Assembly (NCBI GenBank): GCA_017302105.1
Contig: JAFLCS010000002.1
Location: 1 to 60,000 of the forward strand
Direction: 5' to 3'
DNA from: Caulobacterales bacterium
GTDB lineage: Bacteria > Pseudomonadota > Alphaproteobacteria > Caulobacterales > Caulobacteraceae
DNA length: 60,000 nt
The translations under genes and the position numbers were made by a program. Positions 53,608 through 60,000 of the stretch are shown one piece after another. The notes under the pieces were generated by a model. It saw only the letters and a list, made by a program, of their open reading frames with translations, searched no databases and was not told the origin of the DNA. Numbering within the stretch: the first letter of the stretch is position 1; every line of letters starts with the position of its first letter.

Positions 53608-56049
53608 ATGAGCGATCGCTCCACAGGCCTCGGCCCTTCGCGCGTGACAGCGGTGCTGGGCCCCACCAACACCGGCAAGACCCATCTGGCGGTCGAGCGG
53701 ATGTGTGGCCATGCCTCGGGCATGATCGGTCTGCCGCTGCGCCTCCTGGCCCGTGAGGTCTATGACCGGGTGGTGGCGATCAAGGGCAGGGCCGCCGTCG
53801 CCCTGATCACCGGCGAGGAGAAGATCGTTCCGGGCCGCCCCAGCTATTTCATCTGTACGGTTGAGGCCATGCCGCTGGAGCGGTCGGTCGATTTTCTGGC
53901 GGTCGATGAGATCCAGCTGGCCACCGATCCGGCGCGTGGCCACATTTTCACCCACCGCCTTCTGAATGCGCGCGGGCGCTTTGAGACCATGTTCCTGGGT
54001 GCCGCGACCATGGTGCCTCTGATCCGGCGGCTGTTGCCGGACGCCCTGATCGAGACCCGCGACCGCTTTTCGACCCTCAGCTATGCCGGTCCCCGGAAGT
54101 TGACCCGCCTGCCGCCGCGCAGTGCCGTGGTCGCCTTCTCGGCCGACGCCGTTTACGCCATCGCGGAGCTGATCCGGCGTCAGAGGGGCGGTGCCGCCGT
54201 CGTCATGGGCAGTTTGTCACCTCGCACCCGCAACGCCCAGGTGGCGCTGTACCAGTCCGGAGAGGTCGACTTCCTGGTCGCCACCGACGCCATCGGCATG
54301 GGCCTGAACATGGATGTGAACCATGTCGCCTTTGCCGCCCTGAGGAAGTTTGACGGCAGGCGCACCCGCTGGCTGACGCCGCCCGAGGTCGGCCAGATCG
54401 CCGGCCGGGCCGGCCGCTTTACCCGCGACGGTACCTTTGGTGTGACCGGCGACTGCGAGGACATGGACGCCGATCTGGTCGAGGCGGTCGAGGGTCATGA
54501 CTTCGAACCGATCGCCGCGGCGGAATGGCGCTCGGGCCGGCTGGACCTGTCCAGCCTGCCCGACCTGATGGCGTCGCTGGCCCGCCCGCCCGAGCGTCAG
54601 GGCCTGCGCCTGGCCGCCGAGGCGCTGGACGAGACCTCCCTGCGCCGCCTGGCCGCCGAGCCCGAGATCGCTTCGGCCTGCCGCGACCGCTCGCGCCTGA
54701 TCAAGCTGTGGGACGCCTGCCAGATCCCCGACTTTCGCAAGACCCCCATCGACGAGCATCTGCGCCTGGTGCGCGAGGTGTTCGAGGCGCTCACCGGCCC
54801 CGGCCACAGGCTGGGAGACGACTGGATCGCGCCCCAGTTTGCGGCGCTGGATTCCACGGCCGGCGAGATCGACGTCCTGGCTGGCCGTCTGGCCCAGATC
54901 CGCACTCTGGCCTACATCGCCAACCGGCCCCAATGGCTGCACCAGGCCGAACACTGGCGCGGCCAGACCCAGGCGCTTGAAGAGCGGCTGTCGGACGCCC
55001 TGCATGAGCGGCTGAAGGCCCGGTTCGTGGACCGCCGGACCTCAGTGCTCATGCGCGCGCTCAGGGACAACACCGTCCATGCCCAGGTCACCGACACCGG
55101 CCAGGTCACGGTTGAAGGCGAGACCGTCGGCACGCTGAACGGCCTGATCTTCACTGGCGAGACGGCGGTGACGACGGTGGCCGACCGTACGCTGCGCAGC
55201 GCCGCGCGCCGGGCGGTCGAGCCGGAAGTCTTGCGGCGGCTGGGGGCACTCGCGGCCGATGCGGACAAGGCCTTCGATCTGCTGCCGGACGGTACTGTGA
55301 TCTGGAACGGCACGGCGGTCGCGGCCCTGGGGCCTGGCTCCCGCCCGGCTCAGCCGCGTGCGCGTCTGTTCGGAGAGTTGGGGGCGGCCCCGGCCCGCGA
55401 ACGGGCGCTACGCCGGATCGAGGCCTTCCTTGCCGCTGAAAGCGGACGTCGGTTGCAATCCTTGCACCGACTGAATGCCGCCCTGTCGAATGGCAAGCTC
55501 AAGGGACTGGCGCGCGGCATTGCCTGGCGGCTGGTGGAGGCCTGGGGCCTGATCGACCGGGCCGAGGTTGAGACCGACCTGGCGGCCCTGTCCAAGGTCG
55601 AGCGGCGATCGCTTCGGGAGTTGGGCGTTCATATCGGGGCCCATTCAATCTGGCTGCCGCAGCTCCAGACCAAGCGCCCGCGCGCCTTTCTGGCGGCGCT
55701 CGCCGTCTCCGTAGAGCCGACCAGCGCCCAGGCCCTGGCCGCCAGGGGGGCCCGCCAGGTGGGGCAATGGACCCTCGATACTGACACCCTCGAACGCTGG
55801 GCCGAGGCTCGCCGGGAAGCGCAGGGGAAGCCGTTGGCGGACGATGTTCTGGCAGCGCTCGGCTGGACTGAAGATCAGGCCAGGCAGGTCGCGGCGGCGT
55901 TGAAGAAGTCCGCTCCCAAACCCGCCAAACCGATCAAGAGCGACCGTGTCGTGCGCGATTCGCCCTTTGCCGTCCTGGCCGCCGCGCGTGCCACCGCGCC
56001 GGCCCAGCATCGGCGCCGCCGCAGGACGGGCCGCCCGCCGGCGGCGTGA
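53608..56049 (+). CDS. SUV3-like helicase-domain protein
   Basis: An 813-residue superfamily 2 helicase related to mitochondrial SUV3. Walker A GPTNTGKT is at 18-25, the DEXH-type box is FLAVDEIQLATD, motif V-like FLVATDAIGMGLNMDVNHVAF and motif VI QIAGRAGRFTRDG are clear. The C-terminal part is long and ends in a Lys/Arg-rich tail (KKSAPKPAKPIKS..., RRRRRTGR-like). Alphaproteobacterial homologues are thought to act on RNA, but roles are undefined. The start could also be TTG 53572 or ATG 53587; none has a strong ribosome-binding site. Confidence 0.85.
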   Translation: MSDRSTGLGPSRVTAVLGPTNTGKTHLAVERMCGHASGMIGLPLRLLAREVYDRVVAIKGRAAVALITGEEKIVPGRPSYFICTVEAMPLERSVDFLAVDEIQLATDPARGHIFTHRLLNARGRFETMFLGAATMVPLIRRLLPDALIETRDRFSTLSYAGPRKLTRLPPRSAVVAFSADAVYAIAELIRRQRGGAAVVMGSLSPRTRNAQVALYQSGEVDFLVATDAIGMGLNMDVNHVAFAALRKFDGRRTRWLTPPEVGQIAGRAGRFTRDGTFGVTGDCEDMDADLVEAVEGHDFEPIAAAEWRSGRLDLSSLPDLMASLARPPERQGLRLAAEALDETSLRRLAAEPEIASACRDRSRLIKLWDACQIPDFRKTPIDEHLRLVREVFEALTGPGHRLGDDWIAPQFAALDSTAGEIDVLAGRLAQIRTLAYIANRPQWLHQAEHWRGQTQALEERLSDALHERLKARFVDRRTSVLMRALRDNTVHAQVTDTGQVTVEGETVGTLNGLIFTGETAVTTVADRTLRSAARRAVEPEVLRRLGALAADADKAFDLLPDGTVIWNGTAVAALGPGSRPAQPRARLFGELGAAPARERALRRIEAFLAAESGRRLQSLHRLNAALSNGKLKGLARGIAWRLVEAWGLIDRAEVETDLAALSKVERRSLRELGVHIGAHSIWLPQLQTKRPRAFLAALAVSVEPTSAQALAARGARQVGQWTLDTDTLERWAEARREAQGKPLADDVLAALGWTEDQARQVAAALKKSAPKPAKPIKSDRVVRDSPFAVLAAARATAPAQHRRRRRTGRPPAA

Positions 56050-56132
56050 CAGGTGAACGTCCCAGGCGCAGCGATCGCCCCCCGGCGGCCCGGCGCTGTT
56101 CACGGTGAGGCAACCGGCCTAGCCTCAGCCCC

Positions 56133-57779
56133 ATGAAATCGCTCATCTCGCTCGCGGCCCTCCTGGTCTTTCAGGCTGGTCCTGCCTTCGCCCAGAACGC
56201 GGATCTGATCCTGTTCGGCGGACCGATCCACACCGCTGACCCGGCGCGACCGGTCGCTGAGGCCGTAGCCGTCGAGGACGGGCGGATCGTCTATGTCGGG
56301 AGCCGCAGCGGTGCGTTTGCCCTGTCGGACGGTGATACTCGGCGAATTGACCTGAGGGGGGCGGCGCTCTTTCCGGGCTTTACTGACGGGCACGCCCATC
56401 TGATCGGCATCGGCCAGCGCGAGCTGACGCTGGATCTGTCCGGCGCGCCTTCGATCGCAGCGGCGATGCAGGAACTGGCGGCCTGGGCCGCGGCCAATCC
56501 GGACGGGCCGATCATCGGTCGCGGCTGGATCGAGACCCACTGGCCGGAAAGCCGGTTCCTGAACCGCCAGGACCTGGACGCCGCCGCTCCGGGGCGGGTG
56601 GTGATCCTGACCCGGGCCGACGGTCATGCCCTGGTCGCCTCGAGCGCGGCGCTGACGCTGGCAGGGTTTGCGGCGGAAACGACGGCCCCGGCCGGCGGCG
56701 AGATCGAGCGCGACGGCCAGGGGGAGCCGACCGGCCTGCTGATCGACGCCGCCATGGCGCTGATTTCGCCTGCGGTTCCGTCCGAGACAGCCGATGCGCG
56801 TCGCCGGGCCCTGCAAACCGGGATGCAGGTCTATGTGGGTCGGGGCTGGACCGGGATGCACAATATGAGCGCCGCCTGGGGCGACGTGCAGCAGCTGGAA
56901 GACCTCGATGCGGAGGGGGCGGTCGCCCTGCGGCTCTATAATGCGGTCGACATCGACCAGGCTGAGCCTCTGTTCGTCAGCGGGCCGCGCGGGACGGACG
57001 ACGGCCTGGTCATCACGCGGGCGATAAAGGTCTATGCCGACGGGGCCCTGGGATCACGCGGGGCAGCCCTGTTTGAGCCCTATGCCGATGCTGCCGGCTC
57101 GACCGGCCTGATGCAGACGACGCCGGACGCCATCCTGCCCAGCTATCGCCGCGCGCTGGAGCGGGGCCTCCAGATCGCCACTCATGCCATCGGGGACCGG
57201 GGCAATGCAGCGGTGCTGGACTGGTATGAAGAGGTGGGGGCTCCAGCTACTGCGCGCTGGCGGATCGAACACGCCCAGATCGTGCGTCCGTCCGACCTGA
57301 CGCGTTTTGGCGAAGACGGCATCATCGCCTCCATGCAGCCCAGTCACGCCATTGGGGATCTGCATTTTGCGCCGGCGCGGCTGGGAGAGGCGCGGCTGGA
57401 TGGGGCGTATGCCTGGCGGGCACTGGTCGAGGACGGAGCCGTGGTCGTCGGCGGTTCGGATGCGCCGGTCGAGGTGGGGTCGCCCCTGATCGAATTCTAT
57501 GCCGCAGTCGCTCGGCGCGATCTGCAAGGGTACCAGGGGCCGGACTGGCACTCCGATCAGGCGCTCACACGCGAGCAGGCCCTGGCCCTGTTCACGACAG
57601 CCCCCGCCTATGCTTCGTTCCGGGAGGACGAGCTGGGCATGATCCGCCAGGGTTTTCGCGCCGACCTGACGGTCTTCGACATCGATCTGATGACCGCGCC
57701 AGAGACGGCGATCCCGCAGGGCCGCGCGCTGCTGACCGTGGTTGATGGCCGGATCGTCTTCGAGGCTGAGGTCTGGTAG
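56133..57779 (+). CDS. secreted YtcJ-like amidohydrolase
   Basis: A 548-residue amidohydrolase of the COG1574 type with a Sec signal peptide (cleavage after AFAQ, residue 21). The metal motif is intact (FPGFTDGHAHLIGIG), and the family segments KVYADGALGSRGAALFEPY, IATHAIGDRGNAAVLDWYE, RIEHAQIVRPSDLTRF and GGSDAPVEVGSPLIEFYAAV are present. The C-terminal FRADLTVFDIDLM closes the beta-sandwich. The substrate is unknown; relatives act on formamides and cyclic amides. It is convergent with the CsgG/HfaB-like gene. Confidence 0.9.
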   Translation: MKSLISLAALLVFQAGPAFAQNADLILFGGPIHTADPARPVAEAVAVEDGRIVYVGSRSGAFALSDGDTRRIDLRGAALFPGFTDGHAHLIGIGQRELTLDLSGAPSIAAAMQELAAWAAANPDGPIIGRGWIETHWPESRFLNRQDLDAAAPGRVVILTRADGHALVASSAALTLAGFAAETTAPAGGEIERDGQGEPTGLLIDAAMALISPAVPSETADARRRALQTGMQVYVGRGWTGMHNMSAAWGDVQQLEDLDAEGAVALRLYNAVDIDQAEPLFVSGPRGTDDGLVITRAIKVYADGALGSRGAALFEPYADAAGSTGLMQTTPDAILPSYRRALERGLQIATHAIGDRGNAAVLDWYEEVGAPATARWRIEHAQIVRPSDLTRFGEDGIIASMQPSHAIGDLHFAPARLGEARLDGAYAWRALVEDGAVVVGGSDAPVEVGSPLIEFYAAVARRDLQGYQGPDWHSDQALTREQALALFTTAPAYASFREDELGMIRQGFRADLTVFDIDLMTAPETAIPQGRALLTVVDGRIVFEAEVW

Positions 57780-57782
57780 GCC

Positions 57783-58820
57783 CTAGTAGCGTCCGCGACG
57801 CTGGCGGCGGACGTCGGGGTCGCGTTCGTCGTGCCAGCGGCTGGGGTCGGCGCGGGTGGCACCGTTGTTGGTGCCCAGATTGTCGTAGGCGGGATAGTAG
57901 CCGCCGGTCGGACCCGTGGTGCCGAACATCAGGTCACCCGAAACCTGAAGGCAGGCCTCGGGACCGGGGGCACCATATAGATTGGCCATCATTTCCAGCA
58001 CGGCGCGCTCGACCAGCGCGCGGACGGCCCACTGGGCCGGTTCCTGGCCGCCGGTACCCACCGACAGGTCAAAGACATTGCCGTTCAGAAAGTCGAACCA
58101 GCCCAGCGAGACTTCGCGGCCGATGATCTGCTTCTGATAGGAGATGACATCGACGATCTCCTGAGTGCGGGTGTCGACCAGGCGCAGATCTATCGCGACA
58201 TTCATCACGGCCGAACGGGCCGTCAGCAGACCACCGCGTGGAATGGTATCGGCGGCTTCCTCGGCAACGCTGCCGCCCAGTTCGAGGCCTGAGCCGCGAA
58301 TATTGAAATTCACCTCGGTGATGCCGCCCTGGATAATATAGTCGGACCCCGGCACCTGGCCGGCGATCAGGCGGCGCGGCTCGGTGGTGCCGTCCTCGGC
58401 CGGCTCACCGTCACCCAGCAGCATACCGCCCGAATAGCGCATCTCCATCTCGGAGACGGAGGTGTCGTAGCGTTCGACCTGACGGGCTCCGGCCTTGGCC
58501 AGGGCCGTCATGGCCATCAGCGAGGCCCCCTGGGTGATGATGCGACCGTTCTCACCGACCATACCGGTGTAGTCCGAAATCCGTCCCACGGCGATGCGCG
58601 GGGAGGGGCGGCTGTTGGCCCGCGCCCAGTCGGCCATACAGTACAGCGCCGGGGAATAGGGGGTCGGATTGGCGATCACCGGGGCTGAGCCGATCGGAGC
58701 GGCATACATTCCGTGCGCGCCGGCCCCACCCCCACACGCGGAGGTAAGCAGTCCCGCGGCTGCCACGGCGGCCGTGATCTTCCATTTTCCGAGGGCGCTG
58801 AGCGTCATCATCCGGGCCAT
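57783..58820 (-). CDS. CsgG/HfaB-family outer-membrane lipoprotein
   Basis: A 345-residue lipoprotein (lipobox LLTSAC, Cys29) of the CsgG family: MADWARANSRPSPRIAVGRISDYTG, ITQGASLMAMTALAKAGARQVERYDTS, LIAGQVPGSDYIIQGGITEVNFNIRG and DLRLVDTRTQEIVDVISYQKQIIGREVSLGW. In Caulobacter the HfaB member anchors the adhesive holdfast with HfaA and HfaD, and CsgG forms a nine-subunit secretion channel for curli. Here no hfaA, hfaD or csg neighbour is present, so it is a solitary member. The tail is rich in Gly, Tyr and Arg. Confidence 0.88.
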   Translation of the reverse strand: MARMMTLSALGKWKITAAVAAAGLLTSACGGGAGAHGMYAAPIGSAPVIANPTPYSPALYCMADWARANSRPSPRIAVGRISDYTGMVGENGRIITQGASLMAMTALAKAGARQVERYDTSVSEMEMRYSGGMLLGDGEPAEDGTTEPRRLIAGQVPGSDYIIQGGITEVNFNIRGSGLELGGSVAEEAADTIPRGGLLTARSAVMNVAIDLRLVDTRTQEIVDVISYQKQIIGREVSLGWFDFLNGNVFDLSVGTGGQEPAQWAVRALVERAVLEMMANLYGAPGPEACLQVSGDLMFGTTGPTGGYYPAYDNLGTNNGATRADPSRWHDERDPDVRRQRRGRY

Positions 58821-58921
58821 CTCGTTCTTTCAATTTCGCCCACGCGCGAGTCGCGAGCTTTGCGCCAAGATGAGTGGCGTTTCTTAAGAAGCGCTTGAGA
58901 TTCGCTAACCATGATCCCTGA

Positions 58922-59620
58922 ATGACCGAATCGTCCGCACCCCAACCTAGAGATGAGCCTGTCTTCAACGTGCCGGGGCCGGTGTTGATCGTCGTGGCGT
59001 CGATTCTGGGATTCTATGCGCTCCAGAGCTGGATCGGCTGGAACTGGCCCGTTCGATTCGGGCTGATCCCTGTCCGGCTCTGGCAGGGTGACCTATTAGG
59101 ACTGGTCACCTCTATAGGTGTGCACGGCGAGTGGATGCACGCCGGGTCCAATGCCGTCGGGGCGCTGGCCTTTGGGGCTCCGCTGGCAAGGCGACTCGGG
59201 GGACAGGCGCGCGGATACGCGCTTTTTCTGGGCTTCTTCCTGATCTGCGGGGTGATCAGTGGCCTGGGCTACGCCCTGATCCACCCCGAATCGTCGATTC
59301 CGCTGATCGGAGCGTCAGGGGCGGTGTTCGGCCTGATCGGGGCGGCGACCCGGCTGATGAACCCCTGGGGCGTGCTCGAGCCGCTGAGATCGCCGCGGGT
59401 CATCAGCATGACCGGGGCCTGGGTCGGGGTGAACGTTCTGGTCGCCGTTCTCGGATTCGATCCTGCCACCGGCGTACGCGGAATCGCCTGGGAGGCCCAT
59501 CTGATCGGCCTGGCCTGCGGCCTGCTGGGCGTTGGAGCCTGGCTGCGGCTGTGGGGAATCGCCCCGGCCCAGGTGCCGTCGCCAGGACCGTGGAGCGGCC
59601 CGCCCGGGGGCGAACATTGA
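58922..59620 (+). CDS. rhomboid-family intramembrane serine protease
   Basis: A 232-residue membrane protease with about six helices. Nucleophile Ser132 is in PLIGASGAVFGLIG and the partner His193 in IAWEAHLIGLACGL. The second-helix motif GVHGEWMHAGSNAVGALAFG corresponds to the HxxxN region of rhomboids. Substrates are unknown. ATG 58922 is 101 bases from the divergent CsgG/HfaB-like start. The CBS gene follows after 49 bases, probably in the same transcript. Confidence 0.9.
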   Translation: MTESSAPQPRDEPVFNVPGPVLIVVASILGFYALQSWIGWNWPVRFGLIPVRLWQGDLLGLVTSIGVHGEWMHAGSNAVGALAFGAPLARRLGGQARGYALFLGFFLICGVISGLGYALIHPESSIPLIGASGAVFGLIGAATRLMNPWGVLEPLRSPRVISMTGAWVGVNVLVAVLGFDPATGVRGIAWEAHLIGLACGLLGVGAWLRLWGIAPAQVPSPGPWSGPPGGEH

Positions 59621-59669
59621 TTCCCAAGGCCAAATAGGAGAGGCTGGGGAACCAGAAGGAGGTGTCGCC

Positions 59670-60000
59670 ATGCTGATTGCCGAGATCCTCAAGGACAAGG
59701 GGCCCAATGTCTTCACGGCCGGCCCGTCCGACAGCCTGGAGGTCACCATCCAGGCCCTTGAAACCAAACGCGTTGGGGCTCTGGTCGTCTGCGACGGCGA
59801 TCAGGTCGTGGGCATTCTCTCCGAAAGAGACCTGGTGCGGGCCGTGGCACGCCACGGCGGCGACGCCCTGGCCCGCCCGGTCGGTGATTTCATGACCCAG
59901 GATGTCGTCTTCGCCGAACCCACAGAAACGGTCGCGGTCCTGATGGAGCGCATGACCGACCGGCGCATTCGCCACCTGCCGGTCCTTAGCGAGGGCCGGT
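59670..60000 (+). CDS. CBS-domain protein, truncated by the window end
   Basis: Starts at ATG 59670 behind AAGGAGG and runs open to the last base, giving about 110 residues: MLIAEILKDKGPNVFTAGPSD begins a first CBS motif (VTIQALETKRVGALVVCDGDQVVGILSERDLVRAVA), and a second begins FMTQDVVFAEPTETVAVLMERMTDRRIRHLPVL. Two-CBS stand-alone proteins bind adenine nucleotides and act as sensors or IMPDH-like regulators. Its end and any fused domain lie outside the window. Confidence 0.9.
   Translation, partial: MLIAEILKDKGPNVFTAGPSDSLEVTIQALETKRVGALVVCDGDQVVGILSERDLVRAVARHGGDALARPVGDFMTQDVVFAEPTETVAVLMERMTDRRIRHLPVLSEGR

Overview
The window is a high-GC, gene-dense piece of a chromosome from an alphaproteobacterium of the Caulobacteraceae, most likely Brevundimonas or a close relative. 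This rests on gene content and order rather than on any database match. The pointers are a ChvI/ChvG two-component pair joined to a short HPr kinase and EIIA-Man/HPr phosphotransferase genes, a class I lysyl-tRNA synthetase, a CsgG/HfaB-type lipoprotein, an SUV3-like helicase, a DUF2794 protein, and one good match to the EcfG (sigma-T) stress promoter. There is no integrase, transposase, phage structural gene or CRISPR array. The window is core chromosome with a few lineage-specific patches.

Layout. 1-2900: end of a UDP-glucose dehydrogenase, a small membrane protein, an OmpA-type lipoprotein behind a putative EcfG promoter, a 2-oxoglutarate/Fe(II) oxygenase and the MtgA transglycosylase. 2960-5800: an ACE-like M2 peptidase lipoprotein and two coupled hotdog thioesterases. 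5800-8400: the least explained patch, with two tandem soluble paralogues, two tandem four-helix membrane paralogues, and a LexA/CI-like S24 repressor preceded by twin perfect palindromes. 8476-10756: an SH3 protein and lysS. 10840-17810: a tightly overlapped plus-strand run rsmC-like, rsuA, trpF, trpB, lipoprotein, trpA, accD, folC. 17807-29513 (minus): S41 protease and EnvC-like activator, rlmH, rsfS, nadD, proA, proB, obgE, then arfB with a Gly/Ser-rich lipoprotein and two secreted amidohydrolases. 29582-30732: DUF167, YggT, tRNA-Ala(CGC), arsC. 30777-35399 (minus): chvI-chvG-hprK-EIIA-HPr plus an Asp/Asn-hydroxylase-like gene. 35588-39083: a second two-component pair followed by a DegP/DegQ-like protease. 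39084-45099: a structured intergenic region that may encode a small RNA, DUF2794, a Bax-inhibitor-like membrane protein, a LigT phosphodiesterase, a CoA-lyase, a lipoprotein, an orphan cytosine-5 DNA methyltransferase and an M23 peptidase. 45434-49282: the ydbH-ynbE-ydbL operon. 49290-52610: a hydrolase and a glycosyltransferase group (GT4, DUF6165, GT9). 52698-60000: infC with an AUU start, a repeat-bearing gap, the SUV3-like helicase, an amidohydrolase, a CsgG/HfaB lipoprotein, a rhomboid protease and a truncated CBS-domain gene.

Together the window is strong in envelope biology: peptidoglycan (MtgA, EnvC-like, S41, M23), outer-membrane lipoproteins, AsmA/YdbH lipid transport, envelope stress signalling and surface glycosylation. 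Around this sit translation genes (lysS, rsmC-like, rsuA, rlmH, rsfS, obgE, arfB, infC) and biosynthesis genes (Trp, Pro, fatty acids, folate, NAD). The most informative oddities are non-standard starts (CUG for rsfS, AUU for infC, UUG in a terminator tail), loss of all four zinc-ribbon cysteines in AccD, Asp-to-Glu at the TrpA catalytic position, the paired-paralogue cluster at 5.8-8.4 kb, and the structured gap near 39.2 kb. All identifications come from reading the sequence; no search or folding program was run.
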